Shown here one piece after another: positions 26,898 through 36,476 of a stretch of DNA of 64,000 nucleotides (positions are counted from its first letter, which is position 1; every line of letters starts with the position of its first letter). Position numbers and translations under genes: made by a program. The stretch is from the NCBI GenBank assembly GCA_024408855.1, contig JAKSUQ010000001.1, positions 81,686-145,685 of the forward strand, read 5' to 3'. The DNA comes from a bacterium. Lineage in GTDB: Bacteria > Cyanobacteriota > Vampirovibrionia > Gastranaerophilales > Gastranaerophilaceae. The notes below the pieces were generated by a model. That model ran no database searches and was not told where the DNA came from. It saw nothing but the letters and a program-made list of their open reading frames with translations.

Positions 26898-27700
26898 AAC
26901 TCCTTGCAATTCAGTTAGGGTCAATTATCGGGAATAAAGAAGAAAATATCGTAAGAGCTGAAAAATTACTTAGGGATAATTTGGAAAAATATGATGCTGA
27001 TTTTGTATTTTTGCCTGAAGTTTGGACTTGCGGTTGGGATTGCGAGTCATTTATTGATTGCTCTGAAGAAATCCGGTCGGCAAGTTCCGTTTGTATGCTT
27101 AAATCTGTTGCAAAAGAATTTTGTACAAACATTATTGGCGGGAGCTTTATTCAAAAAAAATCAGAGGATACTTATGCAAATACTTCTCCGATTATTGACA
27201 AAAACGGTAATCTTGTTGGAACTTATGAAAAAAATCATTTGTTCTCATACTATGGATGTAATGAGGGGACTTATATAAAGAGGGGGTTAAATCCTGTAAT
27301 GGTAAATCTTGATGGAGTAAAATTAGGATTAACAATATGCTATGATATAAGATTTCCTGAAATATACAGGGCTTATCGAAAGTCAGGAGCAGATATACTT
27401 GTAAATATGGCTGCTTGGGGTGCTAATAAAAAAATTCCTTGGGATAGTATGACAACTTCAAGAGCTGTTGAAAATCAGACTTATTTTGTAGCACTTACCC
27501 AAACAGGAACGCTTAAAGACGGAACTGAAAATCTTGGACATTCAATGATATTGGATTACAACGGAAATATTTTATCGGAAATAAATCAAAGCGAGGGTGG
27601 AATTTATGCGGAAATTGATTTGAATGAAATGTATGAATTTCGAGATAAATGCAGGATTTTAGATGATATTAAAGATATATATAAGGTAAAGAAATTATGA
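26879..27700 (+). CDS. Carbon-nitrogen hydrolase (nitrilase/omega-amidase family)
   Basis: 273 residues with the E-K-C triad: glutamate in FLPEVWTCGWD, lysine in YEKNHLFSYYG and the nucleophile in LGLTICYDIRFPEIYRAY. Omega-amidase-type proteins share this arrangement; they deaminate alpha-ketoglutaramate or repair deaminated glutathione. The exact substrate is inference. Overlaps the preceding acyltransferase by 19 bases and the dacB start by 4. Confidence 0.88.
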   Translation: MESKKIKLLAIQLGSIIGNKEENIVRAEKLLRDNLEKYDADFVFLPEVWTCGWDCESFIDCSEEIRSASSVCMLKSVAKEFCTNIIGGSFIQKKSEDTYANTSPIIDKNGNLVGTYEKNHLFSYYGCNEGTYIKRGLNPVMVNLDGVKLGLTICYDIRFPEIYRAYRKSGADILVNMAAWGANKKIPWDSMTTSRAVENQTYFVALTQTGTLKDGTENLGHSMILDYNGNILSEINQSEGGIYAEIDLNEMYEFRDKCRILDDIKDIYKVKKL

Positions 27701-29025
27701 AAAAATTAATTATTTTGTTTTTGTTGCTGGTAATCTCTGTAATAAATGTACAGGCTAAAGGTGCTGATAAAGATTTTTCTAAAATTATAAATGATTTTGG
27801 AATAAATGCTGATTCAATTACTATATCATTAAGAAATGCACAAAATGGCAGAGAAATATATTCGCTAAACAGTAAAATTCTTATGCCGCCTGCTTCTGTA
27901 CAGAAAATACTAACTGCACCTGCAATTTATGAAACATTGGGAAGCGATTATAAATTTACAACAAAATTATATACGGATGGTGAAAATTCTTATTTAATAG
28001 AGTTGGGAGCTGATCCATATTTGAAAACGTCTGATTTAAAAGCTCTTGTAGAAAAGATGGATGCAAAGACAAAAAAAGTAAGTATTGATGACTCCATTCT
28101 TGATTCTATAACCTGGGGTGAGGGTTGGCAGTGGGATGATAATTTGAATACTTTAATGCCAAAATTCGGTTCTTATAACCTTAATAGAAATACTGTAAAA
28201 TTGACGGTAATTCCGCAAACAAACGGTAAATCTCCTCTAATAATTAATAACAGCAAATATCCTTTGGTTGTTTTTAATAATTTGCAACCTGATAATAAAA
28301 ATATGATAATAGTTCAAAATGGAGATTTCTCAAACGATAACGTAATAAAATTAACAGGAAATCTCGCAAGACAAGCAACCGTACAAATTCCGGTATTGAA
28401 TATCAAAACTCTTTTTGAACGAGAATTAAGCGGTGTTTTAGAAGATAATAAACTTTATTTAACAACCGGATTTGAAAATAAAAAAACAGGCAAATCAAAT
28501 ACTTTAATAACAGCCATTGAACACGATATGAGCAATGTTTTAAATGATATTCTTAAAAATAGTGATAATTTTGTAACTGAAACTACATTTAAGTTGGCAG
28601 GTAAAAAATATAATGGTGCCGGTTCTGCAAAATCCGGGGTTGAGATGTTCAACAATTATTGCAAAAAACATAAAATCGATTCTTCTGAAATCAATTTAAC
28701 TGATGGAAGCGGAGTTTCAAAAAATAATTTGGTAAGTTCTGAATTTGTAACAGAATTTTTGTATAAGATTAAAAAAGAAAAAATTGTTGATTATATGGCA
28801 AAACCGGGAGAAGGTACTCTTGCACAAAGATTGTTGCCTTTGAACAGTGATTTGAAAGCAAAAACCGGAACTCTCGCGGGTATAAGTTCTATTGCAGGTT
28901 ATATAACAACTAAGAATGGTAATGAATATACTTTCTGTATAATACAAAATGATGTAAAATTCTTGCCGTCGGATAAAAAAGCGTTGGAAGATTATATTTT
29001 ACGTGAAGTTTATTTGAATTTTTAA
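27697..29025 (+). CDS. dacB: D-alanyl-D-alanine carboxypeptidase, PBP4/DacB type (peptidase S13)
   Basis: 442 residues with signal peptide MKKLIILFLLLVISVINVQA. The three serine-acyl-transferase motifs are present: SVQK (S-x-x-K, in PPASVQKILTAPA), S-x-N as SKN in LTDGSGVSKNNLV, and KTG in LKAKTGTLAGISSIAGY. The family trims or cleaves peptide cross-links in peptidoglycan in the periplasm. Part of the tight acyltransferase-nitrilase-dacB run; xer follows after 8 bases. Confidence 0.92.
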   Translation: MKKLIILFLLLVISVINVQAKGADKDFSKIINDFGINADSITISLRNAQNGREIYSLNSKILMPPASVQKILTAPAIYETLGSDYKFTTKLYTDGENSYLIELGADPYLKTSDLKALVEKMDAKTKKVSIDDSILDSITWGEGWQWDDNLNTLMPKFGSYNLNRNTVKLTVIPQTNGKSPLIINNSKYPLVVFNNLQPDNKNMIIVQNGDFSNDNVIKLTGNLARQATVQIPVLNIKTLFERELSGVLEDNKLYLTTGFENKKTGKSNTLITAIEHDMSNVLNDILKNSDNFVTETTFKLAGKKYNGAGSAKSGVEMFNNYCKKHKIDSSEINLTDGSGVSKNNLVSSEFVTEFLYKIKKEKIVDYMAKPGEGTLAQRLLPLNSDLKAKTGTLAGISSIAGYITTKNGNEYTFCIIQNDVKFLPSDKKALEDYILREVYLNF

Positions 29026-29033
29026 ATTAAAAT

Positions 29034-29888
29034 ATGTATGACATAATTTCTCAATATACAGAATATTTGGAGTTGGAAAAAGGTCTGTCGATTAATACCA
29101 TAGATGCATATCGGCGAGATTTGGAAGATTTTGCCGATAAGTTTGATGATATAAAAAATATAGACAGAGTATCTGTGAATCGTTATATAAGAACTTTAAG
29201 AGAACGAAATTATGCCGTAACAAGTATAATTAGAAAAATAGCTTCGCTAAGAGGATTTTTTAAATGGACGGTTTCATCAGGAATCCTAAGCACAAATCCA
29301 GCATCTACTCTTGAACATCCCAAAGTTCCGATAAGGCTACCAAAAGTAGTTTCTGTCAAAGAAATTGAAGAAATGCTGCACAGTGAGCTTACTTTTTTTG
29401 AGAGTTTGATAATAGAACTGTTGTATAGTTGCGGACTCCGTGTCTCTGAGCTTGTTAATTTAAAAAATTCTGATATTGATATTAGTTCAAAATATCTGAG
29501 ATGTTTCGGAAAAGGCTCAAAAGAAAGAATTGTGCCGATTGGAATTCAAGCAATAGAAAAGATAACGAGTTATTTACCGGAACGTGAGTTTATTTTGAAA
29601 AAATTTGACAAAAATACAAAAAGGCTCTTGATAACAGAAAATGGTAGAGAAGTAACAAGACAGGATGTATATAAAATCATACACAGAGTCGGAAAAACTA
29701 TTCACAAAAATATTTCACCGCATACCCTAAGGCATAGCTTTGCAACTCATCTTTTGGAAAATGGAGCAGACTTGAGGGTTGTGCAAGAACTTTTAGGGCA
29801 TAGTGATGTTTCAACGACCCAACTATATACCCATGTAAGTAAAAAACGATTAAAAGATGTTTATTTTAAAATTAATGCCGATAAATAA
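29034..29888 (+). CDS. xerD: Tyrosine recombinase, XerC/XerD type
   Basis: 284 residues, standard Xer length. N-terminal SAM-like core-binding domain (YLELEKGLSINTIDAYRRDL), then the catalytic domain with R in YSCGLRVSELVNL, H-x-x-R in SPHTLRHSFATHLLENGADL, H in LLGHSDVSTTQ and the nucleophile in LYTHVSKKRL. It resolves chromosome dimers at dif. Whether it is XerC or XerD is uncertain; the symbol follows the closest overall feel. No mobile-element hallmarks around it. Confidence 0.85.
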   Translation: MYDIISQYTEYLELEKGLSINTIDAYRRDLEDFADKFDDIKNIDRVSVNRYIRTLRERNYAVTSIIRKIASLRGFFKWTVSSGILSTNPASTLEHPKVPIRLPKVVSVKEIEEMLHSELTFFESLIIELLYSCGLRVSELVNLKNSDIDISSKYLRCFGKGSKERIVPIGIQAIEKITSYLPEREFILKKFDKNTKRLLITENGREVTRQDVYKIIHRVGKTIHKNISPHTLRHSFATHLLENGADLRVVQELLGHSDVSTTQLYTHVSKKRLKDVYFKINADK

Positions 29889-30000
29889 GATAAAATTTTG
29901 CAAAACTTACTTAATATTTTGTAAAAATAAGTGTAAATTTTTGTGATTTAGTGTAAAATATAACTATCACAAATTACGTAATTTAAGAAAGGATTTTTCA

Positions 30001-31011
30001 ATGGTGCTGGAAATGCCTTATCCACAGCTTGAAAGAGCTGTAAACCCGACTCATGACATTAAGTTGTTTGCAGGTCGTTCTAACCCTGCTCTTGCTCAAG
30101 AGATAGCAGATTATTTGGGAACTACTGTCGGTCCTATGGTTATCAAAAATTTTGCTGATGGCGAAATTTATGTTCAGGTTAAGGAAAGTATTCGCGGAGA
30201 TGATGTATTTATAGTTCAACCTCTTTGCAATCCTGTAAATGAAAACCTTATGGAATTGCTGATTATGATAGATGCATTCAAACGTGCGAGTGCAAAAACT
30301 ATTACGGCTGTTATTCCATATTACGGTTATGCAAGACAAGATCGTAAAACATCAGGCAGAGAAGCAATTACTGCAAAATTGGTTGCGGATTTGTTAACAA
30401 CTGCCGGTGCAACAAGGGTTCTCGCAATGGATTTGCATACAGGTCAAATTCAAGGATTTTTCAATATATTGGTGGATCATATATTTGCAACACCAATTTT
30501 GGTAGATTATGTAAAAAGTTTGAACTTAAATTCCGGAGAAATGGTTGCGGTATCACCGGATATGGGAGGCGCAAATAGAACAAGACACTTTGCTAAAAAA
30601 TTGGATTGCCCGATGGCAATAATTGATAAAAGACGTGATAAACATAATGAAGCTATTGCTGCTCATATTATCGGTGATGTAGAAGGCAAAGTATGTCTTA
30701 TGTTTGACGATATTATTGATACTGCCGGAACTATTTGTGAGGCAGCTAAACTTTTGAAAAGTAAAGGTGCAAAAGCTGTTTATGTGGGAGCTACGCATCC
30801 GGTGTTCTCGGGGCCGGCACGGGAAAGATTACAAGAAGCGCCAATAGAACAGTGCTTTGTAACAAATACTATTCCATGGGAAGACAAAGACTTGCCGTCA
30901 AATGTAGTACAATTATCGATAGCACCTCTCTTAGGTCAAGCTATTTCAAGAATACATGATGACGAATCTGTAAGTTCTCTTTTTGGTTTTGAAAAGGAAA
31001 TGAAAGTATAA
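30001..31011 (+). CDS. prs: Ribose-phosphate pyrophosphokinase
   Basis: 336 residues. KLFAGRSNPALAQEIADYLG and FADGEIYVQVKESIRGDDVFIVQ at the N-terminus, YYGYARQDRK (ATP-binding), the divalent-metal histidine in MDLHTGQIQGFF, VSPDMGGANRTRHFAKKL, and the PRPP-loop CLMFDDIIDTAGTICEAAKLL. Makes PRPP for nucleotide, NAD, His and Trp synthesis. AAAGGA precedes the ATG; the ~110-base leader after the xer gene holds TATAAC at 29959 as a possible -10. Strong terminator follows. Confidence 0.96.
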   Translation: MVLEMPYPQLERAVNPTHDIKLFAGRSNPALAQEIADYLGTTVGPMVIKNFADGEIYVQVKESIRGDDVFIVQPLCNPVNENLMELLIMIDAFKRASAKTITAVIPYYGYARQDRKTSGREAITAKLVADLLTTAGATRVLAMDLHTGQIQGFFNILVDHIFATPILVDYVKSLNLNSGEMVAVSPDMGGANRTRHFAKKLDCPMAIIDKRRDKHNEAIAAHIIGDVEGKVCLMFDDIIDTAGTICEAAKLLKSKGAKAVYVGATHPVFSGPARERLQEAPIEQCFVTNTIPWEDKDLPSNVVQLSIAPLLGQAISRIHDDESVSSLFGFEKEMKV

Positions 31012-31031
31012 GATTATTCAATAAAAGAAAC

Positions 31032-31063
31032 AGCGGCAACGATTTTGTTTGCCGCTATTTTTT
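31032..31063. terminator. Bidirectional terminator between prs and polA
   Basis: AGCGGCAA (31032-31039) pairs with TTGCCGCT (31049-31056), followed by ATTTTTTG. Serves prs on the plus strand; the polA stop is 8 bases further, so it also faces polA. Confidence 0.85.
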
Positions 31064-31064
31064 G

Positions 31065-33755
31065 TTAGTTCTCTTGCCAAGAATCCCCGCAATTAATATC
31101 CAATTCTAAAGGAACATTTAACGGTTGATTTAATTCCATAGATTTTTTGACCAATTCTTTGATTTTATCTAATTCAGAATTTGGTACTTCAAAAACCAGT
31201 TCGTCATGAACTTGCATAATCATTTTTGTTTTCAGACCTTGTTCTTCGATTTTATTTTGAATATCAATCATAGCCATTTTTATTAAATCTGCGGCAGTTC
31301 CTTGCAAAGGTTGGTTAATTGCGGCTCTTTGAGCAAATTCTCGTATCTGATAATTTCCGCTTGCAAGTTCTGATGCTAAATATCTCTTTCGTCCGAATAT
31401 CGTTTCAACATAACCGTATTGATTTACAAAATCTATTTTATTTTTCATATATTCTTTAACTTTTGGATAATGTTCAAAATATTTATCAATAAATTCTTGG
31501 GCTTCCTCGTTGGAAATCCCTAAATTTTTAGCCAAACCGTAACGTGATTGCCCGTATACAATTCCGAAATTAACCGCCTTGGCTTTTCTTCTCATATCTT
31601 TTGTAACATCTTCGAGTTTTACACCAAAGACTTTTGATGCTGTGATTGTATGTACATCTTCTCCTGAAACAAAGGCTTCTGTAAGATTTTTATCCCCGGA
31701 AACATGAGCTAATAATCTTAGTTCAATTTGAGAGTAATCAGCTGAAAGTATTTGGTAATTATCTTTGTCATCAGCACAAAAAGCAGCTCTAATTTTGTTT
31801 CCTTCTTCTGTTCTAATCGGAATATTTTGTAAATTCGGATTTGAGGATGACAGTCTTCCTGTTACTGTTAAAGCCTGATTGTAGGTTGTGTGTATTCTTC
31901 TGTCCGCCTTGCTTATCAATGTTGGCAAGGAGTCTGTATAAGTGGATTTTAGTTTTGAAAACTTTCTGTGTTGAAGAATGTAATCGCAAATTTCGTATTC
32001 TTCTGCGAGTTCTTCCAAAACTTCTGCACTCGTAGAACGGGCTTTTTTCTTCTTTTTAGTTTTTAATTCAAGTTTATCAAACAACACTTCTGCAACTTGT
32101 TTGGGTGAGTTGATATTAAAAGACCCGCCGGCAAGTTGAAAAATTAAATCTTCAAGTTCTGCCAATTTTTCTGTCATATAATCGGATAATTCTTTCAAAT
32201 ATTCGGTATTAATCGCGACTCCGTTTTCTTCCATTTTCGCGAGAACCGTTGTTAGCGGGAGTTCTATATCTTGTACAATTTTTGTTTCTTTTTCGTCAAG
32301 ATTTTTTATCCAAAAATCGTGTAGTTTTAAAATTGTTGCACTCTTGTCGCACAAGTATAATTCAGTATTAACCATATCAGCAGAAATATGGTTAAGGCAG
32401 TCTAAGGATTGAGCTTCTATCGTGTTTTTTCTTGCAGGATCTTTAACGTAACTTGCAAGTAATACGTCATAAGCAAGTCCTTTAAGCGTGATACCAAATT
32501 TTTTTAGAATATGATAATCTGTTTTTGTATCATATCCGACTTTTTTAATTCTTTCAGAAGAAAAAACTTGTTCTAAATTTTTTAGGTATTCTGCTGAAAA
32601 ACAGTAATTATTTGATGACGTTGAAATTGCTGTTGTAATCTGATTATCATCCTTTTGTAATAAGCTGAATGCAATGATATCAGAATTTTTAATATCATCC
32701 AATGCATTGTTGAGAGAATTTTTATCAACGACAATATATTCTGTTTCTGAGTCTTCAACAGATTCTTTTATTGCTTGAGTAAATAAATTTTGTTGTATAT
32801 TTTCTTCTTGTTTAGTATTTTGTGCAAATAAGCTCAAATTTTCGATCTGCGGGGTTTTGTCAGCATTAAAAGATGCCAAAATTTTATCTATATTTTTTAT
32901 AAATGTATAAAATTGCATTCTTCTTAAAAATTCTGATACTTTATCTATTTGAGGCAGAGTAACAGATGCTTTTTTTATATCAAAATTTACATCCACATTC
33001 CTTATAATTGTGGCAAGTTCTTTTGATAAAATTGCAATATCTTTTTGAGTACATATTTTTTCCTTTATTGCTTTTTCAGGAATGTTTTCACAATCTTCAA
33101 GTAAATCTTCCAAGTGCGGGTACCGCCCTAAAAGTTTTTGAGCGGTCTTTTCTCCGATACCTCTTATTCCAGGAATGTTGTCGGATGTATCTCCTCTCAA
33201 ACCTTTGTAATCAATGACTTGATTAGGATAAACTCCCAATTTTTCATATACTTTATCCCAATCGTACTCTATAAGTTCTCCTTTTGACGGTATTAGGACT
33301 TTTACACTTCCCTCTTTATCGATAAGTTGGAAACTGTCTTGATCTCCTGTCAAAATAAGAGTGTTGTTGCCACTTTCTGAAGCGATTCTTGAAATTGTGC
33401 CGATAACATCATCCGCTTCAAATCCTTCTTTTGTGTAGATAGGAATATCAAATGCCTGCAGCCCCTCGACAATAGTTCCTATTTGACATCTCAAGGCGTC
33501 TGGCATTGTCTCTCTGTTAGCTTTGTATTCTTCATATCTTTCAACTCTGAAAGTTTGTCTGCCGACATCAAACGCTACGGCAATAAAATCCGGTTTAATT
33601 TTTGTAAGTAAGTCGAAAATCGCTTTGAAAAATCCGTAAACTGCCCAAGTAGGTTCATTGTTTCCGTTCTTCATTCCGGTTCGTTCCAGTGCAAAATATT
33701 GACGAAAAGCCAATGCGTGTCCGTCTATTAATATCAAAGTTTTTTTATTTCCCAT
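31065..33755 (-). CDS. polA: DNA polymerase I
   Basis: 896 residues. 5'-3' exonuclease domain (~1-290, KTLILIDGHALAFRQYFAL, LTGDQDSFQLI, GLRGDTSDNIPGIRGIG). 3'-5' exonuclease-like domain (~330-500): the first motif (D-x-E) is replaced by IIAFSLL, so proofreading is probably lost, as in many PolA. Polymerase domain (~520-896): motif A LSADYSQIELRLLAHVSGD, motif B RRKAKAVNFGIVYGQS, motif C MQVHDELVFEVP. Removes RNA primers and fills gaps. AGGGAG precedes the start; transcribed toward prs. Confidence 0.97.
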   Translation of the reverse strand: MGNKKTLILIDGHALAFRQYFALERTGMKNGNNEPTWAVYGFFKAIFDLLTKIKPDFIAVAFDVGRQTFRVERYEEYKANRETMPDALRCQIGTIVEGLQAFDIPIYTKEGFEADDVIGTISRIASESGNNTLILTGDQDSFQLIDKEGSVKVLIPSKGELIEYDWDKVYEKLGVYPNQVIDYKGLRGDTSDNIPGIRGIGEKTAQKLLGRYPHLEDLLEDCENIPEKAIKEKICTQKDIAILSKELATIIRNVDVNFDIKKASVTLPQIDKVSEFLRRMQFYTFIKNIDKILASFNADKTPQIENLSLFAQNTKQEENIQQNLFTQAIKESVEDSETEYIVVDKNSLNNALDDIKNSDIIAFSLLQKDDNQITTAISTSSNNYCFSAEYLKNLEQVFSSERIKKVGYDTKTDYHILKKFGITLKGLAYDVLLASYVKDPARKNTIEAQSLDCLNHISADMVNTELYLCDKSATILKLHDFWIKNLDEKETKIVQDIELPLTTVLAKMEENGVAINTEYLKELSDYMTEKLAELEDLIFQLAGGSFNINSPKQVAEVLFDKLELKTKKKKKARSTSAEVLEELAEEYEICDYILQHRKFSKLKSTYTDSLPTLISKADRRIHTTYNQALTVTGRLSSSNPNLQNIPIRTEEGNKIRAAFCADDKDNYQILSADYSQIELRLLAHVSGDKNLTEAFVSGEDVHTITASKVFGVKLEDVTKDMRRKAKAVNFGIVYGQSRYGLAKNLGISNEEAQEFIDKYFEHYPKVKEYMKNKIDFVNQYGYVETIFGRKRYLASELASGNYQIREFAQRAAINQPLQGTAADLIKMAMIDIQNKIEEQGLKTKMIMQVHDELVFEVPNSELDKIKELVKKSMELNQPLNVPLELDINCGDSWQEN

Positions 33756-33929
33756 ACATAACTCCCTAATAAGTATATATCATATCATAAAATTACCATG
33801 AATTCACTATTTATGTGATAGTTTACGAAGTGTTTCTAATTGTAAAATTTGCTTAATAACAACGCAAAAAATATTTTTTTTTGTTTTGATTTGTGTATAA
33901 TGGAACAAGGAAGAAATAGATAGGCTTTT

Positions 33930-34793
33930 ATGTTAACAAATATCACAACCAAAAATTTTAAAAATCATACAAATGCTGACAGCCAAGCTGTTCAAAAAAA
34001 TATTAGATTTGAATTAGAAAATTATTTGCATTATATTTTTGAAAAAGAACTGAACTCTCCGAATTCAGTTCTTTTGTCATATAATCCGTTTGTAATTAAA
34101 AAAATAGCGGGTTATCTTTCCGGTAAAATAAACTTGCCTGCTTCAATAGGTATAACAGGAGAAACTGCAAGCGGAAAATCTACTATAACAATGGATTTGA
34201 TTGAAACTATTGAATCATTCGGGATTGAGTTCGGTATCCCTGATATAATAACAAGAATTAATACAGATGATTATTATTATGATCGTTCCGAAATGGTAAA
34301 AAAAGCCGGCAGTTTTTCGGAATTTGCGAAAAATTATGACTTAGATAGTCCAGAAGCTCTGGAACTTGAATTGATGAAAACTCACATTGAAGAATTGCTT
34401 GCCGGCAAGATCACATATTTACCCAAATATGATATGAGCGGAACGGCTATCAGGCATGATAATTACACACTTGCGAAACCTTCAAAAGTGATAATTTCTG
34501 AAGGATTATTTGCTTTAACCGAAAAAGTAAAAGATGCTTTTAGTTTTAAAATTTATGTTGATATTCCGGAAAATATCAAGCGTGAAAGATTTTTTGTCAG
34601 AGCTAAGGAGCGTGGCTTAGGTGAATCTGCTAACTTGATTTATGAAAACGCTAATAAGAAAGCGGAAGTTTATGTAAGACCTTGTAAAGAGTATGCTGAT
34701 ATTGTTCTTTCTGGTTATGCGGAAAGAATTAAATACAAAAACTTTATCAATAAAATTATAGCTTTAGTTCAGGAACTTTATTTTTCGGAATAG
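33930..34793 (+). CDS. Uridine kinase-like P-loop kinase
   Basis: 287 residues. Walker A GITGETASGKSTITMDL (residue ~75 onward), a D-D-Y-Y-Y-D motif (INTDDYYYDRSEM, the uridine kinase substrate site), YLPKYDMSGTAIR, ISEGLFAL (Walker B) and a lid with RERFFVRAKERGLGESA. This resembles the uridine/cytidine kinase and phosphoribulokinase family; the D-D-Y-Y motif favours a nucleoside. ~70 N-terminal residues are extra to the family. Just 3 bases before the next gene's start. Confidence 0.8.
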   Translation: MLTNITTKNFKNHTNADSQAVQKNIRFELENYLHYIFEKELNSPNSVLLSYNPFVIKKIAGYLSGKINLPASIGITGETASGKSTITMDLIETIESFGIEFGIPDIITRINTDDYYYDRSEMVKKAGSFSEFAKNYDLDSPEALELELMKTHIEELLAGKITYLPKYDMSGTAIRHDNYTLAKPSKVIISEGLFALTEKVKDAFSFKIYVDIPENIKRERFFVRAKERGLGESANLIYENANKKAEVYVRPCKEYADIVLSGYAERIKYKNFINKIIALVQELYFSE

Positions 34794-34796
34794 CGT

Positions 34797-35615
34797 ATGT
34801 TAGCTGTTTTATTGGCTCTTGGTGCAAGAATTTTATCAAATTCTTTTTTGAATGTTTTTCAAAAAAAATTGACAATTTTAGGTGAAGCACCGCCTGTAAT
34901 AAATTTATATACATATTTTGGTTTGATATTGATTTCTTTGATGTCTTGTTCTAACCCTCTTTGTCCTGTGGAGGTTATTCCAAATGCCATTATAATGGGA
35001 TGTCTGGGTGCGTTGGGAAATTATTACATAATAAAGGCGTTGTCTTGTGGGGAATTATCTTTACTTGCACCGATAAATTCTTATAAACCAGTTGTTGCAT
35101 TGATTTTTGGCTACTTTATATTAAAAGAAATTCCTTCTGTTATAGAGTTAATTGGGATATTTCTTATTATTGCGGGTACGGTTGTTCTTGTAAACAAAAG
35201 ACTCGTTTTCAATAAAGCATACTTATATCGATTTTTGGCTTTAATTTTTTCCGGAACTGAAGCAATTTTTATAAAAAAGGTAATTCTCCTGACAGACATT
35301 AAATCGGCATTTTTTTATTGGTCATTGGCAGGTTTGATTTTTGCTATGATTATTGCTTTTAAACATAAACGAATAAAAATTTCAAAATCTAATATTCCGT
35401 TTCAGATATTTCTGGTCTTATTTGTAGCTTGTATGCAATATTCAACAAATTATGTCTTTTCAAAAATCAATGTAGCGTATGCTCTATCGTTGTTTCAGTT
35501 ATCCGTAATTCTAAGTGTTTTTTTAGGTGTTAATATTTTTAATGAAAAAGACCTAATTAGGAAAATATTGGCTTCATTGATAATGATTTTAGGCGCTACG
35601 ATTTTAATTTTTTAA
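34797..35615 (+). CDS. EamA/DMT-family transporter
   Basis: 272 residues, ten predicted membrane helices in two EamA repeats (LINSYKPVVALIFGYFILKE in the first, AYALSLFQLSVILSVFLGVNIFNE in the second, both with the P/S-V-x-x-x-x-x-G-x-x-x-x-x-E pattern). Exports or imports small metabolites such as amino acids or nucleobases; the substrate is not evident. Linked to the uridine kinase-like gene by position only. Confidence 0.85.
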   Translation: MLAVLLALGARILSNSFLNVFQKKLTILGEAPPVINLYTYFGLILISLMSCSNPLCPVEVIPNAIIMGCLGALGNYYIIKALSCGELSLLAPINSYKPVVALIFGYFILKEIPSVIELIGIFLIIAGTVVLVNKRLVFNKAYLYRFLALIFSGTEAIFIKKVILLTDIKSAFFYWSLAGLIFAMIIAFKHKRIKISKSNIPFQIFLVLFVACMQYSTNYVFSKINVAYALSLFQLSVILSVFLGVNIFNEKDLIRKILASLIMILGATILIF

Positions 35616-35643
35616 TTAATGTTAAGCTTTTTTTTTGAATTTT

Positions 35644-35690
35644 GTCAATTATTTATTAAGAAATGACTTTATATATATACGGGGAAAAGT
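35644..35690 (+). promoter_or_regulatory. Shared core promoter module (degenerate) before the EF-hand gene
   Basis: GTCAATT at 35644 and GACTTTATATATATAC at 35665 keep the 21-base spacing of the module. Upstream TTAATTAATGTTAAGCTT is a poor HLR1 match inside the end of the transporter gene. Confidence 0.45.
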
Positions 35691-35709
35691 TATTTTAAGG
35701 ATGTTTTTT

Positions 35710-36180
35710 ATGACAATTAATACTGATAATCCAATACGTGAGATTAGGACAACAAGTAAAAGCTGGGGTTGCTATGTCGATATGAAACGTGATGAAGCAA
35801 AAGAATATGGTATCTTTACTTTTTTAAATTTTAAAAAAACTGATGAAGATAAAGATGGAGTTCTTTCATATGAAGAAGTGATGAAAAAACGTGAAAAGGG
35901 TATTAAGTTTAATCAAAGACTAAGTGCAATTCTTTCCGGTATAGGTTGTGCTAAGTGTTTTTCAGGTATAAAATTAAATTCTCTCAGTACGGAAGCGGTT
36001 AAAAAGATATATGGTACAACCCCAAGAATAGCACATTTTAGTAAAATAGTTACGATTATAGTGTATCTTCTATGTGCGATGTCTCTTAAATCAAGTGCAT
36101 CAGCGATGAAATATGAAAATAATAGATACAAATCAATATATAACGAATATCAACAACTGCAACTTGAAAAAACGGTGTAA
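35710..36180 (+). CDS. EF-hand-like protein with membrane helix
   Basis: 156 residues from ATG 35710 (AAGGA 8 bases upstream; earlier in-frame starts have no site). An EF-hand-like loop DEDKDGVLSYEE lies at ~40-51 after TFLNFKKT, and one membrane-spanning stretch SKIVTIIVYLLCAMSLKSSA at ~115-135. The rest is unassigned. Calcium binding is inferred from the loop. It carries the shared promoter core. Confidence 0.72.
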   Translation: MTINTDNPIREIRTTSKSWGCYVDMKRDEAKEYGIFTFLNFKKTDEDKDGVLSYEEVMKKREKGIKFNQRLSAILSGIGCAKCFSGIKLNSLSTEAVKKIYGTTPRIAHFSKIVTIIVYLLCAMSLKSSASAMKYENNRYKSIYNEYQQLQLEKTV

Positions 36181-36244
36181 TGTTACCATTATAAAGCAAT
36201 AAATCTAATAAATAGTATTAAATTATACTTATAATTAATAAACA

Positions 36245-36280
36245 AGCAGTTTTGTTATAAACTAAGCTGCTCGTTTTTGT
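36245..36280 (+). terminator. Possible Rho-independent terminator
   Basis: AGCAG (36245-36249) and CTGCT (36267-36271) form a short stem followed by CGTTTTTGTTTT, downstream of the EF-hand gene. Short stem, so moderate confidence. The remainder of 36181-36375 shows nothing else. Confidence 0.5.
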
Positions 36281-36375
36281 TTTATAAAATTTTTGAAATA
36301 TAAAGTTAATCACTTTTTTATTTGTGTTTGTTTTGTAGTTTTAGTCTTGAAATATTAACATAACAAAAAGTCATC

Positions 36376-36450
36376 TTTACAAAACTTAACAAATCGGAAC
36401 AAAAAAGGCAATTTTTTAAAACTTATATACTTTATATATATGTAAGAGTT
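36376..36450 (+). promoter_or_regulatory. Shared HLR1 + core promoter module (reference copy)
   Basis: HLR1-like 18-mer TTTACAAAACTTAACAAA at 36376-36393, then 13 bases, GGCAATTTTTT starting 36407, then TACTTTATATATATG starting 36428. The same layout and spacings occur at 43591-43691 (minus) and 56497-56572. Precedes the 81-residue gene at 36477. Confidence 0.8.
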
Positions 36451-36476
36451 ATAAAAGTTATAAAGAGAGAAAAATT

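Noticed and set aside
29034..29888. Integrase of a mobile element
   Set aside because: Length and motifs fit chromosomal Xer; no attachment repeats, cargo or phage genes around it.
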